From NCBI RefSeq assembly GCF_014905175.1, contig NC_057790.1, forward strand, positions 16,518,469 through 16,582,468: 64,000 bases of DNA, written 5' to 3'. Both the position numbers and the translations under genes were made by a program. Origin of the DNA: Aphidius gifuensis. Taxonomy: Eukaryota; Arthropoda; Insecta; Hymenoptera; Braconidae. The notes under the pieces were generated by a model that was not told where the DNA came from, made no database searches, and worked only from the letters and a program-made list of their open reading frames with translations. This document shows, piece by piece, positions 8,684-21,330 of the stretch. Each line of letters opens with the position of its first letter. Position 1 is the first letter of the stretch.

Positions 8684-11600
8684 CTAAGACTGCTTATTGT
8701 CTAAATCTTGAACCTTGGTTAAGCGTTTTGCACCTCTTCCTGGTGGACCTTTTGGCTTGGCAAATTTAGGTCGATGTAAATTAACTTTTGGATGTAATTC
8801 TTCTTGAAAATATTCTTCTGTGAGTTCATTTCCATCATCTATCTCAAGCTATATATTAAAAAATTAATATTATGACTAAAATTATTCAATTGTCGATAAA
8901 CAAAAAAAAATTAATCAATGAAAAACGTCAGCGAAACAAACAAGGAAAATTCAGGCCTATTCTGTAAGTGTCAATAAAACAATTACGTACATACCACCGT
9001 CGTATAATTATCACCATCAAAGCCTAGAAATTTTTATCAATTCATCACTAAGAAATTATAAACATTGTCAATGTCAAAGAAATAATAATAGACCTTTATA
9101 AAATTTAATTTCATCATTATTATTTATTATACAGAAAAGCCAAACACATATTATTGTTATTTTGTTGGCAAGAATTACATTGATTGTTCAATTTTTTTTA
9201 TTTTTATTCATTCACAATGAGTCAGTCTCCATTGAATTAACAGACATTAAATTGGTTCACATAAAATAATGAATTTAATTTTTTTAATTATTTTTTTTTT
9301 TTCTAGTGATATAATTGTTAATTCGATGATGAATATGATAATTAAAATATAATTTTAAAAAAACTTACAGAATAGGCTGTGAATCATATTACAATGCACC
9401 ATCAGTTGTTGTGCGTTAAAATTATTAATGAAATCATTTTAGAACATTAAAAATTAATGATTAATCACCAATGATATATTTGTTGGTTTGGCAACATAAT
9501 TTGAATATTTAAAATATCTTGATTAATGAATAATATATTATTAAATTGATTTTAATTATTAATAATTGTGTATTTAGAATTATTTCTACTTTTGTTTTTG
9601 ATTAAATTTCTTATTTATATTTTTATCTAAAAGATTTATGTGGTTTAGAAAAATACACGTCACGAAAAATTATTAAATATCATTTTTAGACATTATTGTT
9701 ATTTTAATTAATTTCTATTTATTATTGTTTGTTGTTTCTTTTCAATTTTTTTAGGCAAAATAAATTTCAACTGATTCATTATTATTCAAAACTAATATTA
9801 AAGTATTATTTAAATATAATTTGTCACAAATCGCTTTTGTTATTAGCTCGATAAATATTTATTATCCGGTATATCACTTGACTTTAACTTTTTTAAATTT
9901 AAATTACTGTTATTTAATTTATAAATTATATTCAATAAATTTTATCAAGTCGGCAATTTAATTTTTGAAGTATGTTCTGAATTAAAACTGGTAAAAATTA
10001 TTTAAAAAGATAGACGTCATTTAGTCCTAGAGTATTATTTAATTTTGTTTTTTGTTAAAAAAATAAAATTAGTATTAAATTAATATGTGCGTTAGTATTA
10101 ATAATTTTAAAATATTTAAAATAAAATTTATTATGAGCTTCAAAATAATGGAATTTGTTGAAATTTATTAAATAATAATTTACTAATGCATACTAAATTA
10201 TTATTCAAATATTTTTAATAATAATAATGAAGTTAGGCAAACGGCGATAACTAACTAGAGCCTATGGAATTTTTTCCCTAACTTCCTAATAATCACATGT
10301 TGCAATAGTTTCATAACTGCTCAATCTTTATTTTTACGTTTACTAAAATTGATTTTTAAAAAAAATCAAAGTCATTGCCTGAATTAAATTGAAAGGACAA
10401 GTCTTAGATTTTATACTAAAACGACAATAAAAATATGTTTACGTATCACTTGAACATAAGACTAGGAACTAATTTCATAATGTAAACTTATTCATTAGAT
10501 TGTTTCCGTTTATTTTTTCATTTTTTTAAAATCAATTATATTTTAATATTAATAATAATTCAGGCTTTATTTCAAATTTAATTAAAAAGAAAAAAACAGA
10601 TCAAAACCAGTTGATCTTTTCTCAGATCAATTTCGATAATCTTGTCATTATTAAAATTTTAATATTTTTCAACAAATGAAATAATTTTTTTTTTTCTTTA
10701 ATATCGCATGCTTATCTTAACGAATTTCATCATTAATATGATTTTTTAGATATTTATTTGAATTAAATTAATTACGTAGACAGAATTGAGTTTTTTTTTT
10801 TTTTTTTTTGTCGTGCAGCAAAAATTCTTTAAATGCAGTTGCAAAAATTATTATTAAATTATATGATTAATCTCAAATTAGACCTTGTCAACGAATATCT
10901 TCATATTCATAGAATGTGAGTAACTAGATTAAACCACTATTTTATGGAATATATATTAATTACCACAGGCAATGTCACAGTATTATTATTATTCATTATC
11001 TAAGTATAGTATACTGAAGCTAATTCCAAAATACAATACATCATCTGTACGATGCATTTTTTTTTCTTTTCGACAAAATTTAGAAAAAATATACTTTTTG
11101 TATATCTTCTTTAAATCCAAACATATATATTTATATATCACGTTTCAGACAACTAGCGATCTAATGATTTTTGATAAAATCCTCTTTGTTTAACATTCAC
11201 ATTGCGAAAAAATAGTCATTGAAAAATATTACATTTGGACGTTTTAAAATCAATAAATCTCTGGCTCTATTGAACTATCGTGTCATTTACTTTATCATAA
11301 AACTCGAAGATTTTTTTCTTAATAAAATTTGGTCAAGTAATAAAAAACAGAAAAAAAAAAAAAAAAAATGGAAACAGGGTTATTTTTAATGTTGTAGAAT
11401 AACCTGTTAACTCAAAACACAAGAACGTTTTTTCTTAATTTTTTTCTCTGTTAAAACCATCGTAGGTAGAGAGGGTGTCGATGGGGTTATTGGGGTTCCA
11501 GCCAATTCATTAACCGTAGGGGGTTCCTCCAGCATGTCAGCTAACTCGTCACCATTATTTACCTCCAACTGTGATATCATTTTATTTTGTTTTTTGGTAT

Positions 11601-12968
11601 ATCATTATTAATTAAGTTTATAAATTAAGTATAGTGTAAGGTATATATGTATTTTTTTTTTTTACTACTTCAAGTTTAAAAACATAAAAATAATTATTAC
11701 CACAAAGCAACCCAAATACATCATGCAAACAATTAATGAATAATGAACAAGTTTATGAATTAATAAAACATAGCTTACCTTTTTTGTAATAACAATGCCA
11801 AGTGATTGAATAAATTCAAGAAATGGTGCTTTACACGAAGAATAAAGCATTCGTTCCTTGATGCTGCATGTGTAACCAGGCATGCTATAAATAAAAACTA
11901 AAAAAGAAAAGAAAATTAGAAAGTTACAAGCACAAGACAATATAATAATTTATAAATAAAATAATCAAGTCATACCTATACATTCCATGTAATCACCTTC
12001 ATGAGTATGCTTAAAATTGTACAAATGATATCGTGCAGCATCAGCTGGTACCTTTGTTGGTAGTTTATCAAGTGAAACATCACATGCCATAACAAGATGA
12101 ATTTTCTCTTCATCAAGATCAATTTTTAATTGAACATACTCATGCATGCCTTTTCCCATTTCGATAATTGCCTGTTTAGCATCATCAGTTACTGGAAAAG
12201 CAACACCACTAAGTGTTTGTTGTCTTGTTTCAATATTATACTCAGTGTGTATGGTTGTTTTACGAATTTCGACAAGTTCTTCTTCAGCTGAAGTAAGTGG
12301 CATTGGTGCTGCATCATTTTTTTTATGCTTATGATAACCTTCGAGAGTAACATCTTCAGGCACTGTACCATGCAATTCATCCTTGATTGATGCAGTGCCA
12401 AACTCTTGTTTTAGTGTTGCTTTAGTAGAAGCATATAACATTTTTTGACGTACTGGTGCAATGTCTGGTGACCAAGATATAAACAGCCAATCATAGCCAG
12501 AGTCTGGTGATTTTGTGTCTAAACGAAAAAGTACATAGGTTGGCTGATCTTCGATAATCAATGGTTTGACCATTTTGGTATAGTCATCTTGCCATTTACC
12601 ACTTGGCTTTGATGACATTGCTGGAACTAGTTCCTCTGTAATATTGAATTTAAAAAAAAATTAATAACAAAAAGTAATAAATATACAATGATAAACTCAC
12701 CATTTTCAATTGATACTTTTAGCACACGTATTTTATCATCTCGACATTTGACAAATAATTTTTTCAATGCATCATTAGCTAAAAATTAAAAAAAGATAAA
12801 ATAAATATTAATTATAATTATTGTAGGAGTGGCAGGGTTTTTTGTTTGAAGGTTATACACTCAGACACACAAAATACTTTTAGACACGTATTAAATATTT
12901 TGACACTTGAAAATATATATTGAATTTATTTTATTTGATCTACCTTTTATTCCTGTTTGATACGACAT
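8684..12968 (-). CDS. twf: Twinfilin (canonical isoform), actin-depolymerising protein
   Basis: Exons on the minus strand: 12968-12944, 12778-12701, 12635-11976, 11897-11779 and 8848-8684, giving 348 residues. Twinfilin binds ADP-actin monomers and filament ends through two ADF-homology domains. Its short tail binds capping protein and phosphoinositides. The start MSYQTGIKAN matches the family's usual MSHQTGI opening. The first ADF-H domain covers about residues 5-140 (WLFISWSPD, RQKMLYASTKATLK). The second covers about 175-310 (ARYHLYNFKHTHEGDY, FIYSMPGYTCSIKERMLYSS). The tail from the last exon holds ELHPKVNLHRPKFAKPKGPP and GRGAKRLTK, the standard twinfilin ending. Total length agrees with fly twinfilin (about 343). 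The last intron is 2.9 kb and contains an alternative last exon, listed separately. Confidence 0.95.
8849..11406. other. twf: Region between the two alternative twinfilin last exons
   Basis: About 2.5 kb of very AT-rich sequence with poly-T and poly-A runs. It has no coding frame of note. It contains two copies of a 20-bp splice-site-like sequence (8951-8970 and 9363-9382); a third lies at 8458-8477. Confidence 0.5.
11385..11390 (-). terminator. Candidate poly(A) signal for the proximal twinfilin isoform
   Basis: ATTAAA on the minus strand lies 17 bases after the TAA of the CaaX exon, followed by a run of T at about 11370-11352. This would let the proximal last exon end its own transcript. 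Confidence 0.45.
11407..11568 (-). CDS. twf: Alternative last exon of twinfilin, polybasic tail with CaaX box
   Basis: The minus strand shows a good acceptor (GATATCACAG) ending at 11569, then 53 codons and TAA at 11409-11407. The preceding twinfilin exon ends in phase 0 at 11779, so it can join this exon or the canonical one at 8848. The encoded tail begins LEVNNGDELADMLEEP, clearly parallel to LEIDDGNELTEEYF of the canonical exon, then diverges. It has a proline/threonine-rich linker (TPITPSTPSLP) and ends EKKIKKKRSCVLS. CVLS is a CaaX prenylation box (H-Ras ends in the same four residues), preceded by a lysine cluster. Spliced this way the protein has 347 residues and lacks the GPPGRGAKRL tail. 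An ATTAAA poly(A) signal lies 17 bases downstream (11390-11385). The exon is richer in GC than its surroundings. What I see is an intact, in-frame exon; membrane anchoring is inference. Confidence 0.85.
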   Translation of the reverse strand: MEVNNGDELADMLEEPPTVNELAGTPITPSTPSLPTMVLTEKKIKKKRSCVLS

Positions 12969-13564
12969 GTTTGGTGTACTGTAGGAAAATTCTTTGTACA
13001 CTTATAGTACACTTTTTATGAAAATATTGCTTACTATTGACCTAATGTATATTTATTACAAACTAGTGTCACTTAAGTCACTTTAAAAACAAAAAAAAAG
13101 ATGCGAGATAATGAGAGATAATAATATGTATATGTATAAGAGAAAACTGGAGAAAATTGTAATGGTTTGTGAGTTTTTGTGTACCAACTGAACCAAAACC
13201 AAGAAGACTAGATAGAGTTTATTCTCCTGGTCTTTATAACCAAAACATTCAAGCGGGGGGTTTTCGCCAGCATTGGGTAATTTTTCGTGTAAACAATACG
13301 TATATTACTTAGAGCTTTAAGCTGGTTGTTAACCGGTTAATAACAGCCAATTAGGATTGTTAATTTACAGATGTTTTATATTTTTTCAAGCGGATTTTTT
13401 ACCGGTAAAAAAATTATTTTTGACCAAAAAAACCGCAACCAATTATCGTTCCTGTCGGTTATTTCAAATATTTTAGTTCATTGTAATCGTGATTACTAAT
13501 TAATAAAAGATTGTTCATTAAATTAAATCATAAAAAAACAAAATCACTCAGTTTTTTAACTATT

Positions 13565-13808
13565 CCCTGGTAGAAATATTTCTCCGACTTTTCTCCAACT
13601 TTTCTCCGCCATTTCTCAATTTTTTTACGAAAATGGCCCATGGCGGACAAATTTCTCCACCCTGTCTCCAACCAAAAATTTACTCCAACTTTTTTCCGAC
13701 TTTTCTCCAACTTTTTTCCAACTTCTTTCCAACTTTTCTCTAACCATGGGTCATTTTCGTAAAAAGGTAGAGAAAGTTGAAAAAGTTGGAGAAATATTTC
13801 TACCAGGG
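13565..13808. mobile_element. 244-bp MITE, CCCTGGTAGAAATATTTCTCC family
   Basis: The left end CCCTGGTAGAAATATTTCTCC at 13565 is matched by its inverse ending at 13808. The body is a string of CTCCGACTTT and CTCCAACTTT units, so the family looks like short tandem motifs between terminal repeats. Degraded relatives are at 33605-33768 and about 60785-60923. Confidence 0.75.
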
Positions 13809-14406
13809 TTATATTATCACATCTTATTTAACATTTACATTTTTATAATAAAGATATATTATTAATAATATTTTAATAATATAATACAAGTAGTCAACTT
13901 TTTTCAATTAAACATTTTGTCAAAGAATTAAGAAAAAGATTGCACAATACATTTTAATTTGAATTACCCGAAGCTAATATTTGAATAGTATAAACGGCAG
14001 AATAAAAAAAAAATTATCATCAAAACAATGACGAAATTAAAATTAAATAAGAAGAAAAAAGATTTTTTTATCTTTTAAAATACGTGGCCCAATAATACAC
14101 TTGATTATGTTTACACATCATTTAACTAATATCTTTATAAGATAAGACTATAGCATATATACATGGTTTTTCTATTTATAAAAAAAAATAAGCTGGTTAT
14201 CACGAGGCTGATTGAGTAAGTTTTGTTTGATTTGCCTTATATTCACCTCTATCCTTGTATCAGGTGACATAGATTACGCGTGTACAAAGAGATGATGATT
14301 TTGTTTATAAAAATATTATGTATCATATTTATGTATCATAGTTGTGACGAACTTTAAATAAATATAAGTCATGTAATTATCATAACAAATACAGCCTCTC
14401 AACTCG

Positions 14407-14432
14407 TATATATATAGCACCCAAAAATTCAG
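14407..14432 (+). promoter_or_regulatory. Possible core promoter of the secreted-protein gene
   Basis: A TATATATATAG box at 14407-14417 is followed by ATTCAGCT, an arthropod initiator-like TCAG, with the A at 14431. The spacing is slightly short. The coding start is 130 bases downstream at 14563, and no intron is needed in between. Confidence 0.45.
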
Positions 14433-14562
14433 CTCCTCACAACACGCGCATATCTTAAATAATTTTTTTCTCGATTGTGTGCTTTTATATCAACTAAATT
14501 TTTGATTATGATTTGATATATTTCATAAAAGAATTATTCATCATTAAAAACAATTGAGCAAA

Positions 14563-17125
14563 ATGCATTGTAATTTTTTTTTAGTTGTATCAGTTTTACT
14601 GGTTATTTCCGTCGACCAAAATGCAGCACTCGTACATACTGCACTTTCAATAATTGACCTTATGTCGGAATCAGTGACGAGTTGTTTAGATGCAAAACGC
14701 AACTCAACGACAACTGATACAATCTATAAAATGGAAGATATTTTAAACCTAGTCAACGAAACGGTAACAAACGAGCTTGTATCAGAAGTTAACGTAATCG
14801 AAAATTTGGTATTAAATAATGATCTTGAGCAGTATTCATCGACACAAGAATACTCAAAACAGTATGACGAAATATATGACTATTTTGATAGAATTGAATT
14901 TTTATACGATAAAACTAAAGAATGGACATCACACTTGAAGGAAAATGAAATGTCAGATCTTCATAACCAAACGAAACTGATGATATCTCTTGTTTATGAC
15001 TATCCAAAATCAATTCTGTTTGAAATGCACAGAAAAATTTGTCCACCTGGAAAACTGAGTGATCTTAATTTTTTGGAAAACTATCATGGAAGATTTCAGG
15101 TTAAATATTAAGCATTATAATATTATTCTTATTGTTTTAGATGACATAATAATTTATAAATAATTACTAATTGCAGTTCAGTAACGACACTTGTGACAAC
15201 GGACTTTTACCACACTATCATTTATTTGAATTTTATAATCAGATTATTAAAACAGAACTTCAAGGATTTGCTACAATGGCATTTTCATATATGTGGCGTT
15301 TTAAAAAATATGGCATCAATTATACAGATGAAATAAATATGGTAAAAAATCAAAGAATCCAAAATATTATAGACTACACCGATCTGTTTAAAAATAAAAT
15401 GCAAATTACTAAAAATTTCGTTAAACGATGTGCTGCAAAATACAGAGAAAATGAAAACATAATTGGTATGTTTGATAAATTTTAATTTCATATTTATAAC
15501 TAGTTAAACAAAAAAAAAAAATCAGAGAATATAATGCTGTTGTTTTTTAAGGCAATAAAACCTATGCTTCTTTTGAGAATTTTATATACGCTTTTCCATT
15601 GGTTCTGAGGGATGTATACCCTGAGTGTGAACACAATGGTATTCCATCTGGTAAAAAATTATGTGATATATATGGAAATTGCAATGACAATAATGATTAT
15701 GATAAAATTTGTCCTGGTTGGATCCATGGATGTGAATACATTCCAGCTGAAAGCGTTGAACTTTGTCAATTAGTGAGTTTCTAATAAGATCGGTTTTTTA
15801 AATTGTCCATTCTCATTATAAATAATAAGTAAAAAATAAACAAGTAATATTATCGATATTGAATTAAATGTTTGTAACACAAACAAACGAAGAATAATGA
15901 AATTTTAAATGCAGGAACAACCTAATCAATCAAGTACCAAACATTATAATCATTGGATGCGAATTTACAAGGACGACAAAGTATTAAATATTGGTGATAC
16001 AAATCTTCCATGCCCTTCAATTAGAGGAATAAATGGAGTAATAACACCTACTCTCTGTTTCGGTCAAATATTGATATGTTATTGTGTAGATAAAACGATT
16101 CACAGCAAGAGCGATACAATTAGAGCTTTTAGTTTGTTGTGGTCTCAAACAAGTGATGACATGTTGAGTATAAATCTGAAGTATTAAATAATGTACTTTC
16201 ATTTAAAATATAACTTGTTAAATGTTTATTTTTAGGGTAGCAACTGGTGCAAGACTTGTTGCGAAAGATCGAATGATTCATATTCAACTTCGAGAAGGTA
16301 AACTTTTGCCTTATGGAAGAATTGATAAAGAAACCGAAAGATGGGTTCCACTTCCGTCATTTAAATATAACAACAGTTTTCCCATCGAGGCAATTTATCC
16401 GAATGGAACGACATATTCATTAGAAGAAGATAAACATTTTATTACACTACATAGCTATTATTCAAAAGACATATGTCTACAAAAATTGACTTTCGATGAA
16501 AAACATTTACTGACTGGTACATATAAATTAGTTCAAGTATCAAAAAAACTAAACAGTTGTTTATGCAAAAATTATTTGAATTGTAGGTGTCCGATTCGAC
16601 TATGAGTATCTTGGAGAAGGATTGGAAAAACGTTTTAAGCTTGAAGCAAAATATGTTGGTTTCGATTATCAACTTGGAAAAATAACTACTGGAACAAAGT
16701 ATCACAAACAATCCTGTATACAGCTGTAATGAAAATTCAAGTTATACTTATTAGTGATCAGTTATCACTTGACACTTGTTTGTCAATAATTTATCATTTA
16801 GATTATTTATAAATGTAGTAATTTTCTGTTTATACATTTCAGACCTGAATTGATTTTAAATAATCCTGACGATCCACTAAAATTCGAAAAACACGAACAT
16901 GATTCTGTGGAAAATCAATTCATTGCTATCAGAACAACAGACTTGGTTAAAGATGCAGGACAAACAACTATTCCATATTTTGATCTTTTAGAAGTCACTA
17001 CCAATCCAAATATACCATTAACTGGAATTGAATTATTTCACAAAGGAAAATCTGATGGGACATCTGGTGGATATGTTGCTTTAAAAATTTATCCAATGAA
17101 TTTAACTACTTATATGGATGGATGA
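14563..17125 (+). CDS. Secreted 662-residue protein resembling the insect DUF4803 group
   Basis: Seven exons close in frame: 14563-15099, 15177-15465, 15552-15772, 15915-16180, 16236-16516, 16587-16698 and 16843-17125. The N-terminus is a signal peptide (FFLVVSVLLVISV, residues 5-17). The first third is helical and acidic with several N-x-S/T sites. A cysteine-rich middle follows (CDIYGNC, ICPGWIHGCEY, ELCQL). The conserved-looking C-terminal half contains GARLVAKDRMIHIQLREGKL, FDYEYLGEGLEKRFKLEAKY and FFHKG-like SGGYVALKIYP. These features recall a family of secreted insect proteins with a domain of unknown function (DUF4803 in my memory; not searched). I know of no assigned reaction. No transmembrane helix other than the signal is seen, so it is probably extracellular. 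Twinfilin lies divergently upstream. AATAAA lies at 17271-17276. Confidence 0.75.
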
Positions 17126-17270
17126 AGAAGATTTTTTGAAAATCAAAAGGTTGCTTTATCTTGAATTTGGATTCAACGACTTTTTGAAAACATTCTACGT
17201 CAACTTTATTGATGAACGTATTTAAAAAACTTAAATTTGTATAATATTGAGTTGAATTAAGAAAACGAAA

Positions 17271-17276
17271 AATAAA
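17271..17276 (+). terminator. Poly(A) signal of the secreted-protein gene
   Basis: AATAAA lies 146 bases after the stop codon at 17123-17125. Confidence 0.5.
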
Positions 17277-17298
17277 GCCTTGCTTCGATTTCTTTGAT

Positions 17299-17500
17299 TG
17301 ATATTTTAAAATTTCGAGTATGTATTTTTTTTAAAAAGACAAGTTCGTATCAGGAGCATAGGATGACCAAAGAGGTATTTCGTATTGTGGAAAACTCGCT
17401 TCTTTTATTTTAATATACCCTGATATTTTAAAATTTCAACTATGTATTTTTTAAAAAAAGACAAGCTCGTTTCAGGAACATAGGATAGACAAAGAGATAT
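17299..17500. repeat. Imperfect tandem duplication of a segment of about 80 bp
   Basis: GATATTTTAAAATTTC, a T/A run, AAAGACAAG, TCGT, CAGGA and CATAGGAT occur in the same order at 17299-17376 and again at 17421-17497, with about 45 bp between the copies. It lies in the 3' flank of the secreted-protein gene. Confidence 0.65.
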
Positions 17501-20500
17501 TTTTTTTTGTAGACAATATAATAATTCAACAAGTTCCAAAATTCAACTTCATTTATTTCCATAATTTTCTTCAATTTATGTTGAAAAATAAAACTATCGT
17601 TTATTTTACGTTGAAAATTTTTATTTATTGATAAAATAGTATATATGTATGCGATAACATAAATAGTTGAAAAACGGTTCGAGCGAATCAATAAATAGCC
17701 AGAACAAAAAATAATTTCATAGCTACTATCTTTGTCTTCATCATCTTTATCGAACTCGATAACTAAATAGCATGCATTTTTTTTTACCTCACCAACATTA
17801 TCAAGTTCAAAATTCTATGTATACAATATAAATATTTATATGAAATTTACTTTTCTCGATTAATAATTATTATTCATTATTATTGTTTATAGTTCAAGTG
17901 AAATAGAACATTGAAAATAAACGTAGTATACATTCAAATATACATTCATGGAAATGTGATTTGCGAGAGCTTTTGCATTTGAAAGATTAGTGTCACGTGG
18001 ATATTTCAAATATTGTAACGTGATAAATCACGTCCATATGCCACGTGCTCAATATCCTTTGGTCGCTATTCGTTATCAGGATTATATGTGAATCGTTATA
18101 CCAAAGTTGATCATTTTTGCTCAATAATGTTAATATAAAATTTATACAAAAAGCCAATCGCAAATATTATATAAGCCATTTATTAATAATGGCTAAGTTT
18201 TTATAGATTTTTGAATGCCAGTTATTCTTAAAAATTCATGATAATTTATTTCAATGTTTTCAACATATCTTCAAGCTATTACAAAATTAAAATAAATAAA
18301 TAAATAAAAATTTTTTCCTATTAAAAATATTATATCTAAGTAAACCAATATGAACATGTATTTTTTTTAATATTCAGATCCTTCATGTTGTAAAACAAAA
18401 GTTCAATACATGCATTATATAACAACAGCTTTTTCATTTTGTATACTTAATTTTTTTAATAATATCATTTTAACAAAGAGTAAATTATTGATCGTCAATA
18501 ACATTAATAAATTATAGCACATTTAAAAAAAAAATATTGCTACAAATTTATCAGCTTATTATTATTATGAAATGAGCCAATGTGGAAAATTTCAATTGAC
18601 ATCACTATTCACTTGCAATATCTGGATGTGACAGAAAGTATTGTTCACCAGTCTCTCATAATAAATGGTTATGAAATAATTGTTTAATATAATAATGGTA
18701 TTATTATTTATCAAAAAGGGCTGATAAATATTATATTATTTTTAGAAAAACATTTCTTTTCAAAATATTCAATGAGAGGTATTTTCAATAAATTGTCAAG
18801 TATTCGTAAAAAAAAACTTATTGATATTTTTGAAAAACAAAATCAATAACAATAATTACAAAAAACTTGTATAATTATTTTTTACCATTTTTTTTTTTTT
18901 TTTTTACTATCAACTCATTCTATATTATAACCATTATACTATTATAAAATATAACCATTATTTTAATATACTTTTAAAATCTAACAAACACGACTGTCTT
19001 TGTCTTGTTGCGAGAAATCGATTTTTACGGTGATGTAACACGAAAACGATAGAAAAATTGACATTCTATCTATAAAAAAAAATTTCATAACATTAATTTT
19101 CTCAATTTTAAATCTCCATGCTGATTAAAATAAATTTTTTCAATACAACAAAGAAATCTTGGGAAGTTTCGATGGGTGGCATTATGCATACTTCTCATAT
19201 TTTCTACATCTAATTTTTTTAAATGTAATGAGCATCGAAATTTCTATCACTTGAAGCATGTTGAACGAATAAAAGTTTGTTTATTTATTAGCAATAACTT
19301 TTTTTCTTTTAATAAAAAAACAATTGGTTATTCAATATTTAAAAAAAATAAAAGCTGTTGCTTAAAAAAAATTTTTTTTTCAAGAGAATCAAAAAAAATC
19401 TATTATTTGCAAATGGTATACACTATAGTGGAAGTGAATTGGCACGATGCAGATAAAATGAGAGGGGAAAATCAGCGCATGGGTTTATGAGAAACCACGC
19501 TGGATTCCGAATCTGCCTATACTTTGTATGTATATATTTGGTACACCAGTAAAATCAAGTAAAATTATAGGTCGCAGTCGTCGCGTGGACCCCGAAGCGT
19601 TTACTACCCTTGTCTATTCTAGTGAAAACACGTAATTAATTAAAAGTATTAGGCTATGCAGTTTTTTTTAGATTAATTTTTTCGAGATAAAGTATTATGA
19701 CAAAGTGTTTTTTAATAATTAAATTATTTGTTCAACACAATAATGATCAGGGGTAAGTTTTATTTTTATTTTTTTGTAAATTTTTTAAATTTCGAAAAAA
19801 AATGTATATTCATAATTTTAATAAAGTTTTAATTATCGTGCTTTTTTTAAAGTATATTTTGATATTTTCTGATAATTGAAAAAACTAATCCAGATTCGAA
19901 TAATATATATATTTTTATACTATATTAATTTACCAAATTCCCAAGTGGAAAAAGTCAGGAAAATTAGAATATTCTATACATATATATTTTTTTTCATTTT
20001 TCGTATCCTGGAATTTTTTAATGCATTATTCAAAAATATATGTGGAAAATTCAGAGCCAAATATATATTAATTTATTTTAATTGAAAAAGACTTTAAATT
20101 CTTAATTTGTTTTAATAATATCTAATTATATTTTGTGAGTATACCTTTCTATAATGTACAATGAATTGAATCAATCAGGATATTTTTTCGGTTTTTTTAA
20201 TTATGAAAAGATTGTCATTTGATGATAGAAAAATTATCAAAAAAAAATAGGTGAACAGACGATTTACCGACGGTCAAATTTTGAAAATTCTACATGCCAG
20301 TCAACAGTCATATTTTATTAATAAATTAAAAGATTAATTTTGGTAAAATTTATTTTATAGATTATATAGTAATAGTGATTAGTAATTTAATCAATATGAT
20401 TTATTTTTTTAATTGAATTAACATATTAGTACAAGAAAAATCGAAAATTAACCATAGACATGCACAAGATTGTCCATCGTTTGAATTATAAATAATTCTA

Positions 20501-21330
20501 GTATTTCAATTGGTATACCTCTAAACTCATTCATTTATAGATAAATTAATATTTCTATAAACCTGTAATTTTTTCGACATTTTTAATTATAAATAATTAT
20601 AAAATTTTGACACATTTAGACCAAGACAAACATTAATAATAAAAACAAACAATAATAATTAATAATGACACTTTAGTGACTATATTATTTATTATAAATT
20701 TTTCTAAAAAGTTGATAAAAAAAGATTAGACGAAAATTAATTTGACTTGGCATATTTCAGGAATAAGAAATACTGTTTAAAAATTGTTTTACCGAGTTAT
20801 AATATATTTTCATGATAAGAAATTTCCACAATAACAAAATTTATTTGTATCAAATTAATCAGATATTTGAAAAATTGAAAATATATTTGAAAACAACAAC
20901 AACAACACATTGGGTTACAAGTGCTTTAGGTCATGGATTTGCCTTTGACTTTTCTTCGACGACCTGGAAAATCGAAGTCGACACCTTACTAATGAGGCTC
21001 ATATTCATGTAGAACATAAGTGCGGTTTTTTTTTGTGTAATATTCGACTGTGAGAGACTCTCATTTTCAATGTATAAAACACAACAATAGCTTTTTTTTA
21101 GGCAAAATTTTCCTAACTCTTTTTAGGTCCTTCTCAACACTTGTACGAAAATCATCTACTGTTCACACAATTGATACATATATAATATATACTTACGTTT
21201 AATTTCTTTTATGTTTCAGATGTAAAAAATGCTTCATAATTATTATTGATAATTAATTCAATAATAGTCATCTTGAAAAAACACAATTGTTTGTTGCTGA
21301 AAATTTGTATAAAAGTTGACACTAATAATT
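17501..21330. other. Intergenic region upstream of the PDF receptor
   Basis: Mostly featureless AT-rich DNA. It contains two CACGTG motifs near 18000 (listed separately) and two GC-richer patches, at 19490-19625 (with GGTCGCAGTCGTCGCGTGG) and 20915-21030, which may be untranslated first exons of the receptor gene. No start codon with a signal peptide was found there. Confidence 0.4.
17994..18047. promoter_or_regulatory. Paired canonical E-boxes (CACGTG) upstream of the PDF receptor
   Basis: CACGTG occurs at 17994-17999 and 18042-18047, 48 bp apart start to start. Between them lies a near-palindrome AACGTGATAAATCACGT. CACGTG is the site bound by CLOCK/CYCLE-type and other bHLH proteins. They lie 3.3 kb before the first coding exon; activity is unknown. 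Confidence 0.4.

Larger units (their letters stand above)
12969..14562. other. Intergenic region between divergent twinfilin and the secreted-protein gene
   Basis: It holds the 5' flank of twinfilin, a GC-richer patch at 13185-13290 ending near GCCAGCATTGGGTAATTTTT (like the ends of the CAGTGATGGGTAA element family), and a MITE at 13565-13808. The remainder is plain AT-rich DNA. Confidence 0.5.

Noticed and set aside
8458..9382. Three copies of CAG-GCCTATTCT-GTAAGT-like sequence that mimic a micro-exon
   Set aside because: Two copies (8458-8477 and 9363-9382) read in the twinfilin direction, but one lies beyond the stop and the other has only 8 bases between the splice sites, which would break the frame. 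The third (8951-8970) is on the other strand. Probably a repeat fragment.
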